Shown: in pieces, positions 16,420 to 24,324 of the stretch
How the letters are laid out: each line of letters starts with the position of its first letter
How positions within the stretch are numbered: the stretch's first letter is position 1
Assembly: GCA_047921215.1 (NCBI GenBank)
Contig: JBLRWO010000018.1
Coordinates: forward strand, 12,731 to 76,730
Direction: 5' to 3'
Origin: RECM01 sp047921215
GTDB lineage: Bacteria > Bacteroidota > Rhodothermia > Balneolales > Cyclonatronaceae
DNA length: 64,000 bases
Translations under genes and position numbers: made by a program
The notes under the pieces: generated by a model
What the model saw: the letters and a program-made list of their open reading frames with translations, nothing else
Databases searched by the model: none
What the model was told of the DNA's origin: nothing

Positions 16420-18180
16420 ATGACCATTACCAACGACCTTGTCGCCGGAAAACTCACTGAAATCAGCACGCTGATGCGCCTCGCCGGCGAAAACGATTTC
16501 AAAGCGATCGCATTTGAGCGCGTGGCCCGCACTATCGAGGGGCTCGATCACAACATCAACGACCACATCGTGAACCGGACCCTCACCGACCTGAAGGGCG
16601 TGGGCAAGGGCATCGCCGAAGACATTTACGCGCTCGCCGAAACCGGCGAAATCCCGGTTCTGACATCCCTTCGGGCACGCGTGCCGGCGGGCCTTATCCG
16701 CTGGCTCGACATTTCCGGGATGGGACCGAAGAAGATCTACAAAATCCACAGCGAGTTCGGCATCACCGAAATCGAGGAGCTGAAGGCCCGCTGCGAGGAC
16801 GGGTCGGTGGCCTCCCTGCCGGGCATGGGCGAGAAGACGGCGCAGAAAATCCTGAAATCGATCGAGTGGATGGAGCAGTTCGGCGAACGGTGCCGGCTGG
16901 ATGAGGCCACCGAAATCGCTGAGGCCATATATAAGGAACTCGAGGGGCTGAAGGGCGTTCAGCAGATCTCCGTGGCGGGATCGCTGCGGCGGAGCCGCGA
17001 GACCATCGGCGACATCGACATCCTGATCGCGGCCGACGAGGCCGATGCATCCGCGATTTTCGATACGTTCACCTCCCACGAGCTGGTGACCGAGGTCCTG
17101 GGGCGGGGCGACACGAAAAGCTCGGTACGCACCACCCAGGGGCGGCAGGTGGATGTTCGCATCGTGAAGCCGGAGCAGTTCGCGGCCGCTCTGATGTACT
17201 TCACCGGCAGCAAAGAGCACAACGTGGGGATGCGGCAGCGGGCGCGCGACCGCAAGCTCACGCTGAACGAATACGGCCTTTTCCACATGGATGCGGAGGG
17301 AGGCACCGATTTCGACCGCCCTGTGGATGCACCCACCGAGGCGGACATCTACAAAAAGCTGGACATCGGCTTCGTTCCGCCCGAGCTGCGTGAAGACCGG
17401 GGCGAGTTCGACTGGTTCGCGAAGCACGACAAGGCCGATCTGCTGGAGGAGGGCGATATCCGCGGCATCCTGCATGCCCACAGCACCTGGAGCGATGGGA
17501 AACGGAGCATCCGAGAGATGGCGGAGGCCTGCATGGAGCTGGGGTACGGCTACCTGGGCCTCACCGATCACTCGCGGACGGCGGCCTACGCGGGCGGGCT
17601 CAGCATCGAGCGCGTCCAGCAGCAGTGGAAGGAGATCGACGCGCTCAACAACGAATTCGACAAGGACGGCAGGGGATTTGTGATCCTGAAGGGCATCGAA
17701 TCGGACATCCTCGGCGACGGATCGCTCGACTACCCCGGCGACATCCTCAAGGGCTTCGATTTTGTGATCGCCAGCGTGCACTCCGCGCTCGAGCTGCCCC
17801 GGGAGAAGATGATGGACCGTTTCCGCCGGTCCATCGAAAACCCGTACACACGCATTGTAGGTCACCCCACGGGACGGCTGCTGCGGCGGCGCGACGGCAG
17901 CGACATCGACCTGAACGAACTGATCGAACTCGCGGCGGCCCACAAAACGGCCATAGAGATCAACGCCAACCCCTGGCGCCTCGACCTCGACTGGCGCCAC
18001 GGCCTCAAAGCCCGCGAATCCGGCCTCATGACGGCCATCTGCCCCGACGCCCACGACACTGAAGGGCTACAGGATGTCAGGTATGGTGTGTCCATCGCCC
18101 GCAAGGGCTGGTTCGGCAAAGAGCGCGTACTGAACACGATGGGGGCGGATGAGCTGTTGAAGTGGTTTAAAGGGGACTAG
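16420..18180 (+). CDS. polX: DNA polymerase/3'-5' exonuclease PolX
   Basis: About 586 aa from ATG 16420; the frame opens at TTG 16381 but homologues begin at the MTITNDLVAGKLTEI segment. The N-terminal helix-hairpin-helix region (ARTIEGL, GKGIAEDIYAL, GMGEKTAQKIL) and the polymerase-beta-like nucleotidyltransferase motif GSLRRSRETIGDIDIL, with metal-binding Asp residues, precede a PHP domain (LHAHSTWSDGKRS, LTDHSRTAAYAGG, and later conserved ASVHSALELP and CPDAHDTEG). Known family members act in base-excision repair gap filling with Mn2+-dependent exonuclease activity. It stands alone; no operon partner is visible. Length and motif order match bacterial PolX. Confidence 0.93.
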   Translation: MTITNDLVAGKLTEISTLMRLAGENDFKAIAFERVARTIEGLDHNINDHIVNRTLTDLKGVGKGIAEDIYALAETGEIPVLTSLRARVPAGLIRWLDISGMGPKKIYKIHSEFGITEIEELKARCEDGSVASLPGMGEKTAQKILKSIEWMEQFGERCRLDEATEIAEAIYKELEGLKGVQQISVAGSLRRSRETIGDIDILIAADEADASAIFDTFTSHELVTEVLGRGDTKSSVRTTQGRQVDVRIVKPEQFAAALMYFTGSKEHNVGMRQRARDRKLTLNEYGLFHMDAEGGTDFDRPVDAPTEADIYKKLDIGFVPPELREDRGEFDWFAKHDKADLLEEGDIRGILHAHSTWSDGKRSIREMAEACMELGYGYLGLTDHSRTAAYAGGLSIERVQQQWKEIDALNNEFDKDGRGFVILKGIESDILGDGSLDYPGDILKGFDFVIASVHSALELPREKMMDRFRRSIENPYTRIVGHPTGRLLRRRDGSDIDLNELIELAAAHKTAIEINANPWRLDLDWRHGLKARESGLMTAICPDAHDTEGLQDVRYGVSIARKGWFGKERVLNTMGADELLKWFKGD

Positions 18181-18213
18181 GAAGCTGAGGGGAGGTGCGG
18201 CCCCTGCGTCTGG

Positions 18214-18409
18214 CTGAGCGCAATTCCGAGTGAAACGAGGAATGTAGTCGAAGCCCGTGGGAGGCTTTCAAGCCTCCCGACCGGCGGTTTTTCATCTGTA
18301 ACAATTCAACCCATTTTATCCAATTGCACCGCCTAACCTGACATACCATCCCGTGGCCTTTCGACTTCGCCCCTCGCTGCGCCCTTCGACTTCACTGTGT
18401 TGCGCTCAG
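18214..18409. repeat. Inverted-repeat intergenic element (MITE-like)
   Basis: The 421 nt between PolX and the protease gene holds CTGAGCGCAAT...GTAGTCGAAG (18214-18252), matched in inverse by CTTCGACTTCACTGTGTTGCGCTCAG-like sequence at 18385-18409 (shown here by ends only). Between them is a hairpin with 8-bp arms, GGGAGGCT/AGCCTCCC (18259-18278), that may end the PolX transcript, although no T-run follows directly. No transposase is present. Confidence 0.5.
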
Positions 18410-18489
18410 GGCATGCTGCGGGCTGCGCTCAAGGTGACGGGGAAATTCTAATGAAACACATTGCAATTCAGATAGTTATCCATTAGTAC

Positions 18490-18517
18490 TTGACATCGGT
18501 CAGGATTTTCTTAGATT
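18490..18517 (+). promoter_or_regulatory. Candidate promoter of the subtilase gene
   Basis: TTGACA (18490-18495), 16 nt spacer, TAGATT (18512-18517), about 85 nt before the protease ATG. It resembles a sigma-70 promoter of the proteobacterial type; promoter consensus in this phylum may differ. Confidence 0.35.
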
Positions 18518-18601
18518 CAACAGATTCGTGTGAATCAGGCTTTTGTGTTAGTGAGACATGGCCGGCTTGCGTCCAGTTAACAGTAACCAAACAAGGTAAG
18601 T

Positions 18602-20143
18602 ATGTTCAGAAAACTACAGTATTTTATACCCATAATAGCGGTATTGATCTTCACGGCCTGCGACAGCGGCCAGCATATCACCAGCGACGACAGTTCTGCG
18701 GTCGAACTGAACCAGCGTTCCGATAATGCGGCCGGAACCGCCAACATCCAGGCCATACCGGGCCGGTTTATCGTTACCCTGGCACCGGGTGCAAGGCCAT
18801 CGGATGTAGCCCGCGATTTCGGCGTCAAGCCCGATTTCGAGTACCATACGGTACTGAACGGTTTTGCGGGACACATCTCCGACGCGGCACGCATGGGTCT
18901 TCTGCGCGACAACCGCGTTGTACGCATTGAGCAGGACGGGTTGGTGACCACCGCAGCCACAACCCAGAACAACGCCACCTGGGGACTCGACCGGATTGAT
19001 CAGCCCAACCTGCCACTCAACGGCACGTATGTCTATGACAACGACGGATCCGGCGTTACGGCCTACATCCTCGATACAGGTATCCGTTCAACCCATCAGG
19101 AATTCGGTAATCGGGTCACGCTTGGATACAGTGCTTTCTCCGGAAGTGCCGAAGACTGCAACGGACACGGCACGCACGTTGCCGGAACGGTCGGTGGTAC
19201 GGTATACGGCGTTGCCAAGAATGTGGACCTTGTGGCCGTCCGCATCCTCGACTGTAACGGATCGGGTTCTTTCAGCGGCGTAATCGCGGGTATGGACTGG
19301 GTGGCAGCAGATGCCAGCGGCCCTGCCGTGGCCAATATGTCGCTTACCGGCGGGGCCAGCACCTCCATCAACGATGCGGTTCAGCGGATGGTGGATACCG
19401 GTGTACCACTGGTTGTGGCAGCCGGTAATGGAAACAGGGCCGGCCGAGGTCAGGATGCCTGCGGGTACTCACCGGCAGGTTCACCTGGCGCCTATACCAT
19501 TGGTGCCACGTCCAGCAATGATTCCAAAACCTCCTTCTCCAACTATGGCGACTGTGTTGACATGTTTGCACCCGGTTCCGGAATAATGGCTGCCTGGTAT
19601 ACCAGCGATACGGCCACCAATACCATCAGCGGCACCAGTATGGCGGCCCCGCACGTGGCCGGCGTTGCAGCGCTTTTCCTGCAGGGCAACCCGAACGCAT
19701 CGGCACAGGCTGTTTACGATGCCATCACGGAAGCCAGCACAAAAAACGTTGTGAGCAATTCCCGTACAGCCAGTAATCACATGGTGTACAGCCTGTTTGG
19801 TGATGGATCAGGCGATCCAGGCGATCCAGGCGATCCAGGTGACCCCGGCGATCCCGGCGACAATCCCCCTGTTATCGACACCTTCACCGTGTCAACTTCA
19901 TCCACAGGCCCCTGGAACAGAGCCAGTGTTAGCTGGACCGTTTCTGATTCGGACGGTGACCTTACCCAGGTGACTATTGAGTTGCTGGGCGGTGGATCCG
20001 TTCTCGAGTCAGCAACCATCAGTGTGAGCGGAGGCAGCGCTTCAGGCAGTACCGAATTGCGTTCGCGAAGCAACCCTGATTCGGTCAGACTCACCGTGAC
20101 CGACAGCAAGGGCAATGATGTATCAGATACAAGAACATACTAA
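18602..20143 (+). CDS. Secreted S8 (subtilisin/proteinase K-like) serine protease lipoprotein
   Basis: 513 aa. Lipoprotein signal (AVLIFTAC), then an I9-type propeptide (IPGRFIVTLAPGARPSDVARDF...HTVLNGFAGHIS), then the catalytic domain with the triad in order: Asp in AYILDTGIRSTHQEFG, His in GHGTHVAGTVGG, Ser in ISGTSMAAPHVAGVAAL. The order and spacing fit the proteinase K subgroup. A (GDP)n linker built of 9-bp repeats (19811-19861) joins a C-terminal Ig-like domain of about 85 residues. A Shine-Dalgarno-like AAGGT precedes the ATG. It probably digests extracellular protein; it stands alone on its strand. Confidence 0.95.
   Translation: MFRKLQYFIPIIAVLIFTACDSGQHITSDDSSAVELNQRSDNAAGTANIQAIPGRFIVTLAPGARPSDVARDFGVKPDFEYHTVLNGFAGHISDAARMGLLRDNRVVRIEQDGLVTTAATTQNNATWGLDRIDQPNLPLNGTYVYDNDGSGVTAYILDTGIRSTHQEFGNRVTLGYSAFSGSAEDCNGHGTHVAGTVGGTVYGVAKNVDLVAVRILDCNGSGSFSGVIAGMDWVAADASGPAVANMSLTGGASTSINDAVQRMVDTGVPLVVAAGNGNRAGRGQDACGYSPAGSPGAYTIGATSSNDSKTSFSNYGDCVDMFAPGSGIMAAWYTSDTATNTISGTSMAAPHVAGVAALFLQGNPNASAQAVYDAITEASTKNVVSNSRTASNHMVYSLFGDGSGDPGDPGDPGDPGDPGDNPPVIDTFTVSTSSTGPWNRASVSWTVSDSDGDLTQVTIELLGGGSVLESATISVSGGSASGSTELRSRSNPDSVRLTVTDSKGNDVSDTRTY
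19811..19861 (+). repeat. 9-bp repeats encoding (Gly-Asp-Pro)n linker
   Basis: Three GGCGATCCA units followed by diverged units (GGTGACCCC, GGCGATCCC) encode a flexible GDP linker between protease and C-terminal domain. It is in frame, so slippage changes linker length only. Confidence 0.9.
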
Positions 20144-20178
20144 GTCAATGTTTTCTATCGGGATGACGAAAGCCATTT

Positions 20179-20224
20179 ACTTCCACTTTCCTTATTCCCT
20201 ATTCTATTGTTCTCCTGTTCCCCT
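20179..20224 (-). repeat. Dispersed intergenic repeat, copy B (partial)
   Basis: On the minus strand it reads GGGGAACAGGAGAACAATAG, then AATAGGGAATAAGG and AAGTGGAAGTAA, closely matching copy E (55613-55662). It lies between the convergent protease and FN3-lipoprotein genes and lacks the GCGAAGT end of the full family. Confidence 0.7.
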
Positions 20225-20240
20225 GTCCCCCGGAACCGTA

Positions 20241-21092
20241 CTAAAACGATATATTCAATTCGGCCTTCAGGCTGGAATAGAATCTTTTTTCGTCACCCTC
20301 AAGGTAGAACGCATCAACACGGATGTACCGGAATCGGTCGGCATCGACCCCTTCATATGATTCGCGCACAGAGTACGAATACCGCGGGTCGGGATTGATG
20401 CTGACGAGCAGATATTCGTGCCCGTCGTCGCGGATGGCCACAATATCATAGCCGTCGCGGACCCTGATATCAATGTTATCCCGCCAGTCTATAGCGAACC
20501 GGTATATCCTTGGTGTACTCTGCGCCAGCCATGCCTGAATCAGATGGGTAAAATCACCATACCCTATGCTTATCGGATCGGTGAGGCGCCGGTGCAGTTC
20601 ACCATCTCTTTCTACAAACGATGTAACCCTGTACAACATCCGGGGCGCCAGGTGACGGTTGTTATCCACAAAAATGGTCCGATCCGGTGCCAGCCTTGCA
20701 ACTTCTTCAAAAGGCTGATCATTTCCCATTGATTTTTCGATGAGAAATCCTTCGTGCCCAACGCTTTGTATCGCCCATTGTATTTCGATATTCCGCAGGT
20801 TGACTGCCGATTTTCTGATGGCGAGCTCGCCGGGTGGTGCCGGTATATAAGCAGGGTTCGAAGGGTCGAGCTCATTGTCTCTGTCAAACGAAACCTGGAA
20901 AAGATCACATCCCCCTGCCGGAACCATCACAATCATCATTGCCATCAGTGTAACCAATTGAGACGGCATAAGAGGCCTGAACCGGGAAAGGGTCCAATCG
21001 ATGGCCCAAGCAACGGCCTGTATGACGGGCGACCGGGATCCGCACCGGATCTGTGACGGGGATTGGGTGGCCGGTCGATTTTTTGTATTCAT
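20241..21092 (-). CDS. FN3-like lipoprotein, last gene of PEGA operon
   Basis: 283 aa. The open frame overlaps the previous gene by ATGA (21092/21089), but the lipoprotein signal (MAMMIVMVPAGGC) begins near residue 42, so ATG 20969 is an alternative start. After the lipobox it has the segment DRDNELDPSNPAYIPAPPGEL and a fibronectin type III-like domain (IEIQWAIQSVGHEGFLIEKS...RMLYRVTSF). It resembles the 241-aa lipoprotein two genes upstream and may be a paralogue. Probably outer-membrane anchored. Function unknown. Confidence 0.75.
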   Translation of the reverse strand: MNTKNRPATQSPSQIRCGSRSPVIQAVAWAIDWTLSRFRPLMPSQLVTLMAMMIVMVPAGGCDLFQVSFDRDNELDPSNPAYIPAPPGELAIRKSAVNLRNIEIQWAIQSVGHEGFLIEKSMGNDQPFEEVARLAPDRTIFVDNNRHLAPRMLYRVTSFVERDGELHRRLTDPISIGYGDFTHLIQAWLAQSTPRIYRFAIDWRDNIDIRVRDGYDIVAIRDDGHEYLLVSINPDPRYSYSVRESYEGVDADRFRYIRVDAFYLEGDEKRFYSSLKAELNISF

Positions 21093-22150
21093 CTGAAATT
21101 AACCCTCATGCCTAACAGGGGTGTTGACGATCCCGCATCGAGCACGATGTAGGGATTGAAGGTATCTTCGGTACGGTAGCCCATGCGCGGGGCCTGCAGC
21201 CCGTCGAACACATTCCAGGCATACAGTACAGCCGTAGTTCCAATAACCCAGGTTAGCTGGCGGCCCGTATTGTTTGCCTTCTTTTCAGCACTGCGAACCA
21301 GTTCCCCGAGCTGGATAACCTTGGGCTCTGTATTCGACACCCAGTATTCATCCCTCAGTTTATTGAACTCATCCAGCCGTGACTGCCATCTGCGGTGCAG
21401 CAGTACCGATGTTATTACGCCGCCAAAAACGGTTGCAGCGAATGCAGCACTCTTCACCTTCTCGTGTTTGCGGTACTGGGATGCACCCGGTATCCACGAT
21501 AAAAAGTGTATCTGCCCGCGGGTGGGCTGTATATGCATATTCAGATGTACCAGGCGGGTATCGGTGAGTTCAATCCTGCGTGTACGGCTTCCTGCACCGG
21601 GTTCTTCGGATCTCACACGGTAGATTCCCGGTGGGAGCTTCATCATAACCCGCCCTGTTCCCGCTTCTACACCATCCACATAAAGCCTGGTTGCGGGGCT
21701 TGCCGCTATCGACAGGTTGGCATCATAGTGCATATAGTAGAACAGGTTGTCACGCATTTGCCTTGTGCCGGTTGCCGGTACCAGGTATACCTGCAAGGTT
21801 TTGACCTGGTTGGTAAATGGCTCGAATTCAACCGTTCCGTCCCTGAAATTGCGGGCACTCACCCGGATGGATGTGAGCCTGCCGCTGAAGCTTACCGTAT
21901 CGCCCGATGCGATATAGTGCACATCCCGGCCGGCTTTTACATAAAATGAGTCGGCATTCGCGTGCACCACGATGTCGCCGGTCCAGATGGTCATACCGGG
22001 AGGCCGTGTTTCACCGGATCCGGTCTGGGCTGCCGCTGTACCGTGCGCCAGTAACACCAAAGCAGTAACAGATAGCAGCACGATGAACAGCCTGATGTAT
22101 GCCGGCAGGAGGTTTTGGCTGACTATATACCCGGGGTTGAAATGTTTCAT
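21089..22150 (-). CDS. PEGA-domain / DUF5683-like envelope protein
   Basis: 353 aa with a signal peptide (ending HGTAAAQT). A segment HANADSFYVKAGRDVHYIASGD is shared with the 326-aa protein at 23051-24031. A PEGA-type repeat follows (ATRLYVDGVEAGTG...LPPGIYRVRSEE), then a DUF5683-like region (LSWIPGASQYRKHEKVKSAAF) with two hydrophobic helices. It overlaps both neighbours by ATGA, so the three genes are translationally coupled. It probably sits in the periplasm or inner membrane; PEGA domains are commonly found in surface or scaffold proteins. The function is not known. Confidence 0.75.
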   Translation of the reverse strand: MKHFNPGYIVSQNLLPAYIRLFIVLLSVTALVLLAHGTAAAQTGSGETRPPGMTIWTGDIVVHANADSFYVKAGRDVHYIASGDTVSFSGRLTSIRVSARNFRDGTVEFEPFTNQVKTLQVYLVPATGTRQMRDNLFYYMHYDANLSIAASPATRLYVDGVEAGTGRVMMKLPPGIYRVRSEEPGAGSRTRRIELTDTRLVHLNMHIQPTRGQIHFLSWIPGASQYRKHEKVKSAAFAATVFGGVITSVLLHRRWQSRLDEFNKLRDEYWVSNTEPKVIQLGELVRSAEKKANNTGRQLTWVIGTTAVLYAWNVFDGLQAPRMGYRTEDTFNPYIVLDAGSSTPLLGMRVNFR

Positions 22151-22872
22151 GGCAGCAACACTTTCGGGAATATATATCCGGCAATTATTGTTAAACCATC
22201 GTCATTATCGAAATAGGGTGATACACGAAACTGTATGGTCTCTTCCGACCCATCGAGCGGATACCAGAAACTGTAAGAATTATCAACCGCTATAACGTGC
22301 CGGTAGTTCGTGTACAATTCCCACCCGGGCGCACTGTCTACTTTCACTTCGATGAGATAACCGTTGTGCAATTGGAAAAAGTGGCGCCAGTGAATTTCAA
22401 TGCCGGATCCGTCGGCCGCAATTTCATGCGGCAAAATCACAAAGGTAGCCCTGGTCTGCAATCCGGCAGGACTGGTTGGATGGGCTTTAAAAACCCCGTC
22501 ACGGATAACAAACGACGTTACCCTGTACAGTGTCGGCACACCGAAGCGGCCGCTTTGGTCAATGAACCGGTTTTCATCGGGAGCTGCCCTGCCTATTTCC
22601 AGAAAATCACCGGTGCTGTTAACAGACTTTTCAATCAGGTAACCATCGGCATGCTCCGTATTTCTGGTCCAGGTTACACGTACATTGGTGCCGTCGCTGC
22701 CGGCCCGGATGTTGGTCGGCGCAGCCGGGATAAATTCTTCGTTCTTCGGATCCAATATATTATCGCGGACAGATTCAACTGCGGTCAGTTCACATGAACC
22801 GGTCATCATAGTCAGAAATGCCAGTATGATGATGCCGGGAGCGGGTATCCTTTGTGATTTATTCCGGTTCAT
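22147..22872 (-). CDS. FN3-like lipoprotein, first gene of coupled trio
   Basis: 241 aa. Lipoprotein signal with lipobox TGSC, then VRDNILDPKNEEFIPAAP, a segment alike to that in the 283-aa lipoprotein, and an FN3-like domain (NVRVTWTRNTEHADGYLIEKS...PTLYRVTSF), with a second beta-rich half. It begins the ATGA-coupled unit with the PEGA protein. Function unknown; likely periplasm-facing and part of the same envelope module. Confidence 0.75.
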   Translation of the reverse strand: MNRNKSQRIPAPGIIILAFLTMMTGSCELTAVESVRDNILDPKNEEFIPAAPTNIRAGSDGTNVRVTWTRNTEHADGYLIEKSVNSTGDFLEIGRAAPDENRFIDQSGRFGVPTLYRVTSFVIRDGVFKAHPTSPAGLQTRATFVILPHEIAADGSGIEIHWRHFFQLHNGYLIEVKVDSAPGWELYTNYRHVIAVDNSYSFWYPLDGSEETIQFRVSPYFDNDDGLTIIAGYIFPKVLLP

Positions 22873-22895
22873 ACGGTTACTTTAAATGGATTTTG

Positions 22896-22973
22896 ACGCA
22901 AGCACACCGTTGACCACCCAACATTGCGGTCTTCACGCAAACACCACGTCCGCCACCCAACAATGCGGATTTC
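22896..22973. repeat. 39-bp imperfect tandem duplication
   Basis: Two copies, 22896-22934 and 22935-22973, share ACCCAACAWTGCGG and begin ACGCAA. They sit in the 178 nt between the 326-aa PEGA gene and the coupled trio downstream. Confidence 0.75.
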
Positions 22974-23050
22974 ACGCCAGCGGGCCATTGACTCAAAGTC
23001 AGACAGCGGATAATGGAATCATGATACATCATGGGATCTAAAAAAACGGT

Positions 23051-24031
23051 TCAAAGTTTCCGTGTATAGGTGAGGCCTGCCTTCATGCCGGTATCAGGCT
23101 GGTAGTCGACCCACGGGTTGATGCGGTTAATCTGTTCAAACCCTCCCCGCGGAGGCCGGTTTCCATCCCAGATATTATATGCATACACCAGCACCACGGC
23201 ACTAGCCACCAGGTTACGGACCATGGCATTCCTGTTGACCACAGATGCGGCATCATCCATTTTTTCGCCAAGTTCAAACGCCGTGTTATCGCTACCGGCC
23301 ATCCGATACCTTTCGCGGATCTCCCGGAATTCGGTCCGCGAATCCAGATACTGCTGGTTCAGGAGGTAGGATCCGGCAATACCGGCGATAAACGCCAGCT
23401 GAAATGACATCCCTTTCAAAGGCTGGTGCTTTTGGAACTGGGCAGCGCCGGGCAAAAGGGAGAGGGCCATAATTGTTTTTCTGTCGGAGTTAACCGTTTT
23501 CGGCAGATAGGTAAGCCTGTCGTTTCTCAGTTTCAGGTTCACACTGCGCGACAAACCGTTCGGGTTGACCAGTTTTACCCGGTAATGTCCCGCCGGTTTT
23601 GCCGACCGGTACATCCCCGTTCCTGCGTATTCTCCATCGATCAGTATCCTGGTATGAGGAGCGGTGTGTATCACCACATTATCGCCGGTCTTCAGCACCA
23701 TGTACCGGGAGCGTTTGGGGCGATTTTCATGTTCGAGCCACAGATTGTAGGTCTGCACAAGGCCCTGTGACCTGATGAAGTTAAAAGCTGTCTCCTTGCG
23801 GTCACGGGCAATAATGGTTACCCGGGGTACTCGTTCGGTAAATTCCAGTGTGTCGCCCGAAGCAATATAGTAATAACGGTCGTTCATCCCGACGAAAAAG
23901 GAATCGGCATTGGCATGAATGATCAGCTGATACACCACGGTGTCGGGTTGACTGATGTCTGTTGCATATACGACCCCGGGAAGCAACACCATGAGTACTA
24001 ACAGCAAAGAGCGGCCACGTAAGAACATCAA
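23051..24031 (-). CDS. PEGA-domain / DUF5683-like envelope protein (paralogue)
   Basis: 326 aa with a signal peptide ending VVYATD. It shares with the 353-aa protein the HANADSFFVG...YYIASGDTLEF segment, the PEGA repeat (HTRILIDGEYAGTG...PAGHYRVKLV) and the membrane segment SLLPGAAQFQKHQPLKG. It lies upstream of the lipoprotein/PEGA trio on the same strand and probably arose by duplication of one module. Role unknown; location periplasm or inner membrane. Confidence 0.75.
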   Translation of the reverse strand: MMFLRGRSLLLVLMVLLPGVVYATDISQPDTVVYQLIIHANADSFFVGMNDRYYYIASGDTLEFTERVPRVTIIARDRKETAFNFIRSQGLVQTYNLWLEHENRPKRSRYMVLKTGDNVVIHTAPHTRILIDGEYAGTGMYRSAKPAGHYRVKLVNPNGLSRSVNLKLRNDRLTYLPKTVNSDRKTIMALSLLPGAAQFQKHQPLKGMSFQLAFIAGIAGSYLLNQQYLDSRTEFREIRERYRMAGSDNTAFELGEKMDDAASVVNRNAMVRNLVASAVVLVYAYNIWDGNRPPRGGFEQINRINPWVDYQPDTGMKAGLTYTRKL

Positions 24032-24084
24032 TATTTCATATCAGGTACGCTGATGACATCAATCAAACTATACTTTAACTGATC

Positions 24085-24112
24085 GGTATAAATATAGTGA
24101 TTGATTTGTCAA
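24085..24112 (-). promoter_or_regulatory. Candidate promoter of the PEGA gene cluster
   Basis: On the minus strand TTGACA (24112-24107), a 16 nt spacer and TATACC (24090-24085), about 55 nt before the ATG at 24031. The match to a sigma-70 promoter is fair. Confidence 0.35.
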
Positions 24113-24324
24113 ATTCTTTGCAGATGATTTCTTATTTGCTTACGTATAACAAAAGAATTCACTGCTGCAGTCTGATCAGTCGGACAGGAACCGGATGCGG
24201 ACCAAAGAACTTCCATTCACCCGGTAACGGTACACTTCGTAACAATCTGTAAACAATATCTTAACACAGGGATAACATTGGGTAGCTAATATGGTTGACC
24301 AACATTATCAACCAAACCAACCTT

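Noticed and set aside
16405..18054. 549-codon frame on the minus strand opposite PolX
   Set aside because: It is the antisense shadow of a GC-rich gene with intact PolX motifs and has no recognisable domain.
18259..18278. Hairpin after PolX as a rho-independent terminator
   Set aside because: Stem is good but no T-run follows immediately; kept only as part of the inverted-repeat element.
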